From Flavobacteriaceae bacterium NBU2977 (GTDB lineage: Bacteria; Bacteroidota; Bacteroidia; Flavobacteriales; Flavobacteriaceae), in assembly GCA_019931105.1 (NCBI GenBank), contig JAIOUW010000002.1:558001-622000 (forward strand): DNA of 64,000 nucleotides. Reading direction: 5' to 3'. The notes beneath the pieces were generated by a model. It searched no databases and was not told where the DNA came from. It saw only the letters and a list, made by a program, of their open reading frames with translations. Below are positions 18,911 to 26,595 of this stretch, piece by piece (position 1 is the stretch's first letter; every line of letters begins with the position of its first letter). Both the position numbers and the translations under genes were made by a program.

Positions 18911-19495
18911 TTATAACGGCCATATTTTTTTAAATTCCACGGCTACTATTAGCATTTCCTCAGTCGGTTTTCCTCCGCTTTCGTTTAAGAAATTTTCAAA
19001 AAACTCCCAATGCGCTTTTTTCCATTTTTCAAGTGGTTCAATATCCGTTCCCATATCCATTTCAGCATATTCTTTGGAAATTTTATTGAACGGAATTGTG
19101 TCCACTTTTACATTTTCTATAATTGCTATTGCCTTTCCATTAAAGTCGGTTACGATTTGTTTTGCTCCAACAGCTGGTAAATCCGCATTGTATTGTTCGT
19201 ACAAGCTATATAGGCCTGATGAAGCTCTTTTTTCTCCAGTCAGAGTCAATTTCGCCAATCGGTTTGCGTCAGCTTCGTTATTATGAAAAAAGTCCGATTC
19301 AGGTATTCCGTCGTTTTTACATTCAGGATTTGATTCGATAAAGTCGTTCCACATTTCAGATACTGATTTATCAATTCCATCCTCGGTTTCAGTAGTCATT
19401 TCAGATTGATTGTCAGTTCCGATTTTATTTTGGTTTTTGGTTTCGTTTTTACAACCTACTAAAATCAAAAACAGGAAGATAGAAATTTGTCTCAT
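18911..19495 (-). CDS. Lipoprotein with ASCH domain
   Basis: A 194-residue protein with an SPII signal (LILVGC, Cys15), an acidic Asn/Thr-rich linker and an ASCH-type domain (about residues 55-192). The ASCH pattern is clear: LTLTGEKRASSGLYSLYEQ, LPAVGAKQIVTDFNGKAIAII, VKVDTIPFNKI, EKWKKAHWEFF and EEMLIVAVEF. ASCH domains are PUA-like and usually cytosolic, linked to RNA binding or nucleoside-derivative hydrolysis, so a lipid-anchored copy is unexpected. It is noticeably AT-richer than sdaA. It reads towards sdaA. Confidence 0.82.
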   Translation of the reverse strand: MRQISIFLFLILVGCKNETKNQNKIGTDNQSEMTTETEDGIDKSVSEMWNDFIESNPECKNDGIPESDFFHNNEADANRLAKLTLTGEKRASSGLYSLYEQYNADLPAVGAKQIVTDFNGKAIAIIENVKVDTIPFNKISKEYAEMDMGTDIEPLEKWKKAHWEFFENFLNESGGKPTEEMLIVAVEFKKIWPL

Positions 19496-19654
19496 TGTTT
19501 TTCAGTATTAATGGCAACTGTCTTACATATGAAAAGTGGCGGATTTCTACTCACTAACTTTTCAGTCTTAGACTGACCTTTGATTTATATATTGTTTTTC
19601 GCTTAATCACTTAAACCGCTATTACTTATAGTACACAATGTTCTATACCGCTTA

Positions 19655-20008
19655 TCATTTTTCTTTCAATCCTTCCTTTTTCATAAGTTCGAGTCCATAA
19701 TTTCGGATTGTTTCTATAATTGGTATTGAAGTCAATCCTTTTTCAGTTATTGTATACTCTACTTTAGGTGGGACAACTGGGTAAACCTTTCGGTGAATAA
19801 ATCCCTCTGCCTCTAATTGTCTCAACTGGCTTGTGAGCATTTTGTCCGTTATGTGGGGAATGTCTTTTTTTAATTCTCCAAATCGGAAAACCCTTTCTTT
19901 CAAACGCCACAGTATTGGCATTTTCCAAGTGCCGCCTATTCTGTCCATAGCGAACTCTACCGGATTGTAATATACTTTATTGTTATAAATAAAATCTGGC
20001 ATAATCAA
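19655..20008 (-). CDS. HxlR-family transcriptional regulator lacking cysteine
   Basis: A 117-residue winged-helix repressor: NPVEFAMDRIGGTWKMPILWRL, then the recognition region FGELKKDIPHITDKMLTSQLRQLEAEGFI and the wing PPKVEYTITEKG. Many HxlR regulators sense quinones, aldehydes or hypochlorite through a Cys in the CPVE motif; here that Cys is Asn and the protein has no cysteine at all, so sensing must work differently. It is divergent from the DJ-1/PfpI gene, which it probably controls together with itself. Confidence 0.9.
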   Translation of the reverse strand: MIMPDFIYNNKVYYNPVEFAMDRIGGTWKMPILWRLKERVFRFGELKKDIPHITDKMLTSQLRQLEAEGFIHRKVYPVVPPKVEYTITEKGLTSIPIIETIRNYGLELMKKEGLKEK

Positions 20009-20013
20009 TTGAT

Positions 20014-20078
20014 TTACTTATTACTTTCTAAAAAGTTAGTACCTCTCAAACGAGTAAGTATATTGTCAAAAGTAAGTA
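20014..20078. promoter_or_regulatory. Candidate HxlR operator region
   Basis: The 114-base divergent gap holds an inverted repeat ACTTT (20023-20027), 4 bases, AAAGT (20032-20036), and two direct copies of AGTAAGTA at 20053-20060 and 20071-20078, 18 bases apart. The reverse motif TTACTTA occurs at 20014-20020. Such clustered half-sites between a regulator and its divergent target fit an autoregulated operator. Confidence 0.5.
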
Positions 20079-20122
20079 GATATCTGACATTTGCCTAATA
20101 ATTAAATAAAAATCAAATTCAG

Positions 20123-20983
20123 ATGAAATCAAACATTTTAATTCTCACGATACTGTCTCTTTTCACATTCAGTTCATGTCAATCTCAGACAAGTAATAAT
20201 TCAAAAAATGAAAAAATGGAAGCTAAAGTAAACGAGACTAACAGTTATGTACACGCTCACGGAATGCCTTACAAAGGTAAAATCTTGATGGTTGCAAGTA
20301 GTCCAACCGTTTCAGAACAAACAGGATGGCCAATAGGATTTTGGGCTGCCGAATTAACACATCCTCTACACGTTTTTCAGGAAGCAGGATATGAAGTAGA
20401 ATTGGTTTCAACCAAAGGTGGCAAAATTGTAATGGACGGTTATTCTAACCCAACAGACGCAAGTGGTTATTCGGCACACGATGTTATTTCATTGGGATAT
20501 ATGCAATTGGATTGGTTCAACAAAATGCTCGAAAACACCAAATCATTAAATGAGGTTAATTACAACGATTATGACGCTATCTTTTTGGTAGGTGGCCAAG
20601 GTCCAATGTATACTTTTAAAGGAAATAAAGATTTACAAAAGCTCTTTGCTAATTTCTACGAGTCTGGAAAGCCAAGTGCAGCTGTTTGTCATTCGGCAAC
20701 CTTGCTATTGGAAGCTAAAACATCTGATGGAAAACTCATTGTAGATGGTAAAACTTGGACTGGCTTTGCCAATGCAGAAGAAGAATATGCAGATAAAGCT
20801 GTTGGTCAAAAAATACAACCCTATTGGATAGAAGAGGAAGCACAAAAGTTACCAAACACGACTTTTAAAGTAGCTGCACCATTTAGTTCTTATGCTATCG
20901 AAGATGGAAACCTAATCACAGGGCAGCAGCAAAACTCTGGTGCGGCTGCCGCAAGAATGCTTATAAGTCAATTATCTAAATAG
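20123..20983 (+). CDS. DJ-1/PfpI-family lipoprotein (Hsp31-like)
   Basis: A 286-residue class I glutamine-amidotransferase-like protein with an SPII signal (lipobox TFSSC). The DJ-1/PfpI core has VASSPTVSEQTGWPIGFW with an early Glu region, LVGGQGPMYTF, and the nucleophile elbow AVCHSATLL (Cys near residue 191). This long subtype resembles Hsp31/glyoxalase III-like proteins, which detoxify methylglyoxal or act as chaperones; lipidation suggests a periplasmic role. It is the first gene of a three-gene run controlled by the divergent HxlR regulator. Confidence 0.87.
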   Translation: MKSNILILTILSLFTFSSCQSQTSNNSKNEKMEAKVNETNSYVHAHGMPYKGKILMVASSPTVSEQTGWPIGFWAAELTHPLHVFQEAGYEVELVSTKGGKIVMDGYSNPTDASGYSAHDVISLGYMQLDWFNKMLENTKSLNEVNYNDYDAIFLVGGQGPMYTFKGNKDLQKLFANFYESGKPSAAVCHSATLLLEAKTSDGKLIVDGKTWTGFANAEEEYADKAVGQKIQPYWIEEEAQKLPNTTFKVAAPFSSYAIEDGNLITGQQQNSGAAAARMLISQLSK

Positions 20984-21000
20984 TTATCGGTATATTCTCA

Positions 21001-21606
21001 ATGAAGGAGGTTTTATTGTTCTTCTTTTTAACCATAATTTGTTCAACAAGCAAGGCGCAAAGTTTCGAGCTTATGACTGGTACAGAGCGCATTTTTATTG
21101 ATGCACAATACCTTAAATTTTTTGACGAGCAGAATCGAGTATCACTTTTCTCAAGAGCGAGAGCTACCGCACAATACGATGAACAACGAACAGATTTATT
21201 TACAGGTGCTTACTTAAATTATACTACAAAATCTGGTTTTGGTGGAACGATACTTGGTCGTATTTCTTCCACCAATTCTGGTATAGATGCTGGAATTCAC
21301 TATTTTAAAGTAACCAATAATTTTATGATTTACGCTTTGCCGTCTATCAATTTAAGTGATGAATTGCTTTACAGTTGGTTTTCTATTCTTCGGTTTACGC
21401 CTAACTTGAAGAATGATTGGAAATTATATTCAAGTTTAGAATTATTTTCGGCATTCGGACAAATAGGACATTTAAACAGTGTTCAAAGAGTTCGACTTGG
21501 ATTAGATAGAAAAGGGTATCAATTTGGATTAGCAGTGAATTTTAATGAAAGTAGATTTTCCGATACAGATGTGAATCCTGGTGTATTTATAAGAAAACAA
21601 TTTTAA
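21001..21606 (+). CDS. Probable outer-membrane beta-barrel protein, unknown function
   Basis: A 201-residue protein with a signal peptide (about residues 1-20, ending SKAQS). The rest alternates polar and aromatic or hydrophobic residues in strands (GAYLNYTTKSGFGGTILG, YFKVTNNFMIYALPSINL) and ends in Phe, as outer-membrane barrels often do. No family recognised. It lies 17 bases after the DJ-1/PfpI gene and 9 before the reductase, so all three are one operon. Confidence 0.65.
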   Translation: MKEVLLFFFLTIICSTSKAQSFELMTGTERIFIDAQYLKFFDEQNRVSLFSRARATAQYDEQRTDLFTGAYLNYTTKSGFGGTILGRISSTNSGIDAGIHYFKVTNNFMIYALPSINLSDELLYSWFSILRFTPNLKNDWKLYSSLELFSAFGQIGHLNSVQRVRLGLDRKGYQFGLAVNFNESRFSDTDVNPGVFIRKQF

Positions 21607-21615
21607 ACTACAATA

Positions 21616-22245
21616 ATGAAATTAGCATTTATAGGAATTGGCAATGTAGGCTTTTCATTGGCCAATAATTTTCAGAAAAAAGGGCACGAAATAATAATAG
21701 CTCACAATGATGTAGAAAGTGGTAGCGTGACAAAAGCACAGGCTAAAAACACTTCGTTTTTAGCACTACCAATTCAGGAAGCTATTGATGCTTCGGAAGT
21801 GATTTTCTTAGCAACGCCGTTCAAATTCAATGAAGATATTTTAAAACCATTAGAATTTAAAGGCAAAACTCTGATAGATTGTACCAATCCTGTTGGTGCT
21901 GGAATTTCACACGGACTGGAAAGTAAAATTTCGGGTGCTGAAAAAGTGCAAGAATGGGCAAAAAATGCCCGTGTAGTAAAAGCCTATACCATATATGGAT
22001 TTGAAAATTTAGAAAATCCAATTTTTCCAAATCACACGGTCAAACCTGCTATGCTTATTGCAGGAAATAACTCAGAAGCAAAAGGCAAAGTGAGTTTACT
22101 CAATACCGATCTAGGATTCGAAACAATAGATGTCGGTGATTTATCTCAATCGCTTCATTTAGAACATATGACGTTACTCTGGGTAAAAATGGTTCGAGCA
22201 AATGGACATCATCCAAATTTCACGTGGGCTTATTTGGAACGCTAA
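21616..22245 (+). CDS. NADP oxidoreductase, coenzyme F420-dependent family
   Basis: A 209-residue Rossmann-fold protein. The N-terminal nucleotide loop is GIGNVGFSLANNFQKKGHE, followed by the conserved DCTNPVG and the C-terminal helix region. The family is named after F420-dependent NADP reductases, but bacterial members without F420 are common and of unknown substrate. As last gene of the HxlR-controlled cassette it may reduce an electrophilic compound; that is inference. Confidence 0.83.
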   Translation: MKLAFIGIGNVGFSLANNFQKKGHEIIIAHNDVESGSVTKAQAKNTSFLALPIQEAIDASEVIFLATPFKFNEDILKPLEFKGKTLIDCTNPVGAGISHGLESKISGAEKVQEWAKNARVVKAYTIYGFENLENPIFPNHTVKPAMLIAGNNSEAKGKVSLLNTDLGFETIDVGDLSQSLHLEHMTLLWVKMVRANGHHPNFTWAYLER

Positions 22246-22297
22246 TTTTTTTTTCAAAGGACATACAACAGGGTACTAATGATGTACCAAGTTTTGA

Positions 22298-22759
22298 TTA
22301 CGGTGACCCGCACCCTTCTCTGCGGCGCGTATCGATTAAATAGATGATCTTCCAACCATCGCCTTCGTCGATCATTTGAAATGAATTGACCCCGCAATGG
22401 CTCAGTTTACCATCGATCCAGAATTCATATTCCGTCCAAGCATTGGCCATCGGGCCATCGACCTGAATACTGTACGAATTGATTTTTTCCTGAAACTTGC
22501 GCTCTTTGGGTATGCCCACGATCCCATTTAAAAAAGCATCAAAATCGTCGATGCGCAATTGGGTTTTCCCGGCCTTGTTCGTGCCGATACTCTGCAAGGT
22601 AATGTCCTTGGCCGTCAAAGCCCTTATTTTTACGGAGTCTTGCGCATGAAAGGCCTCGAAAAAATCTTCAACGGTCTTTTGTACGGCCATTTTTTCATCC
22701 GCTTGGGCATTCGCCCAAAAAGAAGCTAGGGTCGCAATTGCAAAAACTATTTTTTTCAT
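22298..22759 (-). CDS. Exported NTF2-like protein
   Basis: A 153-residue protein with a signal peptide (about residues 1-20, ending ANAQA) and a single nuclear-transport-factor-2/SnoaL-like domain: VQKTVEDFFEAFHAQDSVKIRAL, ANAWTEYEFWIDGKL, and GWKIIYLIDTRRREGC at the end. The fold forms a pocket used for ligand binding or catalysis; no catalytic residues can be fixed here. GC content returns to the chromosomal level with this gene, which marks the right edge of the AT-rich islet. Confidence 0.8.
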   Translation of the reverse strand: MKKIVFAIATLASFWANAQADEKMAVQKTVEDFFEAFHAQDSVKIRALTAKDITLQSIGTNKAGKTQLRIDDFDAFLNGIVGIPKERKFQEKINSYSIQVDGPMANAWTEYEFWIDGKLSHCGVNSFQMIDEGDGWKIIYLIDTRRREGCGSP

Positions 22760-22878
22760 TTTGTGGATTTTTGTAAAAATAGTAAAAGATTCCGCGCTGT
22801 ATTACTTTCGTTCGAAATGGCCTTATTGGTGTTACCTGTATGACGTCAGAAGGGTACACGACAAATTTCACCGCTTAC

Positions 22879-22950
22879 TAAAAAGTCCTCCCTTGATTCC
22901 TCCTAAAGAGGGAAACCTCTCCCCGCCGGGGAGATTGGAGAGGGGACAAC
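22879..22950. repeat. Bacteroidota-type CTCCCC...GGGGAG intergenic repeat
   Basis: The 310-base gap 22760-23068 contains an element running from AAAGTCCTCCCTTG to GGAGAGGGG, with the core hairpin CTCCCC, 3 bases, GGGGAG (about 22919-22933) and outer arms CCTCTCC/GGAGAGG. Elements of this form are scattered in flavobacterial intergenic regions. The rest of the gap should hold the divergent promoters of the NTF2-like gene and panB, but I see no clear boxes. Confidence 0.65.
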
Positions 22951-23068
22951 AAGGAAAGAAGAAATCAAAATAAATCATTGTTGGTTGCCACAAGCGAAAT
23001 TTGCCGTACACCCCGTCAGGAGGAATCTCAACAATTTCCTTACATTTATCGCACCAAAACAAAAGGGT

Positions 23069-23887
23069 ATGTCAACGGCGAAAAAAGAATACAAAAGGAT
23101 CACCACCAAGTCATTGATCGAGATGAAACGAAATGGGGAAAAAATTTCGATGCTCACCTCCTATGACTACAGCATGGCCAAAATCGTCGACGATGCCCAT
23201 GTCGATGTCATTCTAGTGGGCGATTCAGCAAGTAACGTGATGGCCGGTCACGAGACCACCCTGCCCATAACGCTGGACCAAATGATATACCATGCCTCAT
23301 CGGTGATACGAGCGGTACACCGCGCCCTGGTCGTAGTCGATATTCCTTTTGGCAGTTATCAGAGCGACCCAAAGGAGGCGTTGCGTTCCGCCATTCGGAT
23401 CATGAAGGAAAGTGGCGCCCATGCCGTGAAATTGGAAGGCGGCATCGAGATCAAAGAATCGGTCAAACGTATTCTAAATGCGGGCATTCCGGTTATGGGG
23501 CACTTGGGGCTTACGCCCCAGTCGATATATAAATTCGGAACCTACAGTGTACGGGCCAAAGAAGACGAAGAGGCCGAGAAATTGTTGGAAGACGCCAAAC
23601 TGCTTGAAAAGCTGGGCTGTTTTGGCATCGTACTCGAAAAGATTCCGGCAGCATTGACCAAAAAAGTCTCCGAAAGTATCAGCATACCGACCATAGGGAT
23701 CGGCGGCGGAAAATATGCCGATGGCCAGGTACTGGTCATTCATGACCTATTGGGCATGACCCATGAGTTCAACCCAAGATTTCTGCGCCGCTATATGAAC
23801 CTGTACGAAGAAATGGGCAATGCGATTTCAAACTATGTAAAAGATGTCAAAAACCGGGATTTTCCGAACGATGATGAACAATATTGA
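23069..23887 (+). CDS. panB: 3-methyl-2-oxobutanoate hydroxymethyltransferase
   Basis: The first committed enzyme of pantothenate synthesis; it adds a hydroxymethyl group from methylene-THF to ketoisovalerate, giving ketopantoate. The start [10 protein letters not shown] at 23069 gives 272 residues, the usual length; the longer frame reaches into the repeat-bearing gap. Hallmarks are [62 protein letters not shown] and [20 protein letters not shown]. panC and panD are not nearby. Confidence 0.97.
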   Translation: MSTAKKEYKRITTKSLIEMKRNGEKISMLTSYDYSMAKIVDDAHVDVILVGDSASNVMAGHETTLPITLDQMIYHASSVIRAVHRALVVVDIPFGSYQSDPKEALRSAIRIMKESGAHAVKLEGGIEIKESVKRILNAGIPVMGHLGLTPQSIYKFGTYSVRAKEDEEAEKLLEDAKLLEKLGCFGIVLEKIPAALTKKVSESISIPTIGIGGGKYADGQVLVIHDLLGMTHEFNPRFLRRYMNLYEEMGNAISNYVKDVKNRDFPNDDEQY

Positions 23888-23924
23888 TGTCATCTTTTGA
23901 TATTCCACGTGACACGTAACAAGC

Positions 23925-24413
23925 ATGAAATTGATGCGAAGAACAATTATTTTATTGATCGTATTGCTGAACATTGGTTGCGACCAAATCTCAAAAGATG
24001 TGGTTCGCAAAAATGTAGATCCCAATGATTACATACAGGTCATTCAAGACAAATTTATTCTTACCAATGTCGAGAACACCGGTGCCATGCTGGGTTTCGG
24101 ACGTAACCTGCCCCCTATCCTCAAAGTCATTCTGCTACAGATACTGCCCGTATTGGTACTTATGATCTTACTTTTTCGAATTTTACAAAAAACAAATCTT
24201 GATAATTGGTTGATCATCGCATTTGCCTTTGTCATCGGTGGAGGTATCGGAAATCTAATAGACCGCATTCTATATGGCTCGGTAACGGACTTCTTTCAGA
24301 TCAAGATCGGATTTCTAAAAACAGGTATTTTCAATATGGCGGATGTTTCGGTCACCGTGGGCGTTCTACTGATTCTATTATTATCTTTCAGGAATAAAAA
24401 TTTGGCAATTTAG
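23925..24413 (+). CDS. lspA: Signal peptidase II (lipoprotein signal peptidase)
   Basis: The inner-membrane aspartyl protease that cleaves prolipoprotein signal peptides, serving the many lipoproteins in this window. Four membrane segments and all family boxes are present: CDQISKDVV, NVENTGAMLGFG, VIGGGIGNLIDRILYGSVTDFF and FNMADVSVTVG, which contain the two catalytic Asp residues. The length of 162 residues is normal. Met4 (23934) is an alternative start. The stop overlaps the next gene's GTG start by one base. Confidence 0.96.
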   Translation: MKLMRRTIILLIVLLNIGCDQISKDVVRKNVDPNDYIQVIQDKFILTNVENTGAMLGFGRNLPPILKVILLQILPVLVLMILLFRILQKTNLDNWLIIAFAFVIGGGIGNLIDRILYGSVTDFFQIKIGFLKTGIFNMADVSVTVGVLLILLLSFRNKNLAI

Positions 24414-25111
24414 TGGCCGTTAAAACACTTTCCAATCCTGAGAATCTTCTAGTGCTCTACGAAGACAACCATTTGATCGCGGTCAACAAGCGTCCGGGCG
24501 ATATCGTTCAGGGCGATAAGACCGGTGATGCGCCATTAAGCGAGGTGGTAAAGGCATATATCAAGAAAAAGTACGATAAGCCGGGCAATGTGTATTTGGG
24601 AGTGGCCCATCGTTTAGATCGCCCTACTTCAGGTATCGTGGTCTTTGCCAAAACGTCAAAGGCCCTCACACGAATGAACCGATTGTTCGCCGAAAAGGCA
24701 ACGAAAAAAACGTATTGGGCCATTGTCAAGAACAATCCTGAAAATCAGCATGATACCTTGATCCATTGGTTAAAGCGGAATACCAAACAGAACAAATCGT
24801 ACGCCCATACCAAAGAAGTCCACGACAGTAAAAGAGCGGTTCTCGAATACCGGATCGCCAAAAAACTCGACCGCTATGCCTTGTTGGAAATCGATCTGCA
24901 GACCGGAAGGCACCATCAGATACGCGCACAATTGGCGGCCATCGGTTGCCCTATCAAGGGGGACCTTAAGTACGGCTTCGATCGTAGCAATACCGATGGC
25001 AGCATTCATTTACACGCACGTAGGCTCGCTTTTGTCCATCCGGTAAAAAAGGAAATGTTGGAAATCGTCGCCGACCCGCCACAAGATCCAGTTTGGAACG
25101 CTTGTTGTTAA
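24413..25111 (+). CDS. RluA-family pseudouridine synthase
   Basis: Converts specific uridines of rRNA or tRNA to pseudouridine. The 232-residue protein is the catalytic domain alone, without the S4 domain of RluC/RluD. Conserved motifs are YEDNHLIAVNKRPGD, the catalytic HRLDRPTSGIVVFAKT (Asp near residue 65), TGRHHQIRAQLA and LHARRLAF. The start is GTG, whose first base is the last base of the lspA stop, so the two genes are translationally coupled. The target site cannot be told from sequence. Confidence 0.93.
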   Translation: MAVKTLSNPENLLVLYEDNHLIAVNKRPGDIVQGDKTGDAPLSEVVKAYIKKKYDKPGNVYLGVAHRLDRPTSGIVVFAKTSKALTRMNRLFAEKATKKTYWAIVKNNPENQHDTLIHWLKRNTKQNKSYAHTKEVHDSKRAVLEYRIAKKLDRYALLEIDLQTGRHHQIRAQLAAIGCPIKGDLKYGFDRSNTDGSIHLHARRLAFVHPVKKEMLEIVADPPQDPVWNACC

Positions 25112-25149
25112 TTTCTTTATATTTAAACATATATTCTAAACACACGACC

Positions 25150-25695
25150 ATGATCAAAAGAACACTGATATTAGGCGGTCTCATGCTGCTCAGCGCCTGT
25201 AGTACGTACAATTCGATAGATTCGTTTTACGAGGCCCACAAAAACGATGACCAGGTTACCGCAATTCGGGTACCCCAGTTCATGTTGTCATTGATCGGCA
25301 ACATATCACCTGAGATGCAATCGTTGATCGGCAACACGAGAGATTTGCGGTATATGCAGTTTCCGAGTACCACACCTGCGAGAACTCAATTCTTGAACAA
25401 GCAAATGAACGGAATTACCGGAAGTTCGTTCATCGAAGTATACCGAAAGAACGACGACCTGAAGCGCAATATCGTTTCGATACGGGAAAAACGAAATGCG
25501 GTCAAAGAAATATTGATCTACAACAACAACGCGGCCCGCGGTTCATTTCTATATTTCAATGGCAATTTCGACCCCGTGAAGGTCCGCGAGATGGCACGGA
25601 GCGAAGAATTTCAAAAGCTCGGAGACGGCCTCATCGATCAATTCAATATGGGTACCCCGGGAATAAACGAAAAAGATAATCCAGATCAAAATTAG
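25150..25695 (+). CDS. DUF4252 lipoprotein
   Basis: A 181-residue flavobacterial lipoprotein with an SPII signal (lipobox LLSAC near residue 18). The body matches DUF4252: FYEAHKNDDQVTAIRVPQFML near the N-terminus, a middle YMQFPS region and the late segment SFLYFNGNFDPVKVREMA. No function is known. The frame's earlier TTG would overlap the pseudouridine synthase, so the ATG at 25150 is preferred. Confidence 0.85.
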   Translation: MIKRTLILGGLMLLSACSTYNSIDSFYEAHKNDDQVTAIRVPQFMLSLIGNISPEMQSLIGNTRDLRYMQFPSTTPARTQFLNKQMNGITGSSFIEVYRKNDDLKRNIVSIREKRNAVKEILIYNNNAARGSFLYFNGNFDPVKVREMARSEEFQKLGDGLIDQFNMGTPGINEKDNPDQN

Positions 25696-25727
25696 AGCAT
25701 CGCCAAGGGAGATTTTTTAGGCTTCTT

Positions 25728-26591
25728 TTATTTTTTATAAGAGCGGACACTTTCGATAATCACGGAACCGAGTATTAATATTCCTCCAAAAATGGTTGTC
25801 CATGAAGGAATTTCGGAAAGGAACAAGGCACCGATCAAAATACCGTAAACGGGTTGAATGCTGCTGATTATACTGGCTGTGGTAATCGAAAAATGTTGAA
25901 AGCTCCTCAAGAACAACGTATGCCCTATGGCTGTGGTCAATAAGGCAAGGGCGGCCAATCCTTTCCATTGCCCCAACACAAGTTCAAAATCGGCCCGATA
26001 CAATGCGGGCAACAACAGAATACCGATAATCGCGGCTTGGTAGGTCATCAAGACCGAACCATTGTAATTGTTCACTTTTGTCTTCAATAATATATTGCGC
26101 AGTGCATAAAAAAACGCGGAGAGCATACCCAATAGAACCGCAATGGAATAGTCGTTTTCCAAGTCAAAATCGGGCACCAAAAAGTAAATTCCGAAGAGTA
26201 CTAGAAGTCCGAGTAGCAGATGAACACGCTGCAATTTGACCTTCAATATCAAAGGTTCCAAAAAAGAGGTCAGTATCGGGTAGGTGAACAATGAGAGCAT
26301 GCCGATCGCCACATTCGACAATCGCAACGAATAGAAATAAAAGATCCAATGCAGGCCCATCAATACCCCTGTCAAAAAAATGTGCAGACGGTCCTTGATC
26401 TCAATGTAAAATGAAAGGCCCTTCCACCTACAATAGATCCATAACAGGGCAAAGGCCAAAAGGGCACGAATGCCGATCGTTATGGGTACGGGCAAATCGA
26501 CATAACGCCCCAAGGCACCCGAGGTGCTTATGAACAGCATGGCCAGATTGATCTCTAGCAAATGTGAAACATGACCGCTATCTCTCCTCAC
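25728..26591 (-). CDS. DMT-superfamily transporter (EamA)
   Basis: A 287-residue inner-membrane protein with about ten hydrophobic segments arranged as two EamA repeats (ALGRYVDLPVPITIGIRALLAFALL in the first; AIGHTLFLRSFQHFSITTASIISSIQPVYGIL in the second). Family members export metabolites or amino acids; the substrate is unknown. It starts 4 bases after the stop of the large hypothetical gene upstream and is likely cotranscribed with it. Confidence 0.9.
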   Translation of the reverse strand: MRRDSGHVSHLLEINLAMLFISTSGALGRYVDLPVPITIGIRALLAFALLWIYCRWKGLSFYIEIKDRLHIFLTGVLMGLHWIFYFYSLRLSNVAIGMLSLFTYPILTSFLEPLILKVKLQRVHLLLGLLVLFGIYFLVPDFDLENDYSIAVLLGMLSAFFYALRNILLKTKVNNYNGSVLMTYQAAIIGILLLPALYRADFELVLGQWKGLAALALLTTAIGHTLFLRSFQHFSITTASIISSIQPVYGILIGALFLSEIPSWTTIFGGILILGSVIIESVRSYKK

Positions 26592-26595
26592 CTAC

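Noticed and set aside
22761-22973. 70-codon open frame before panB
   Set aside because: It runs through the CTCCCC/GGGGAG repeat, which is an intergenic element rather than coding sequence.
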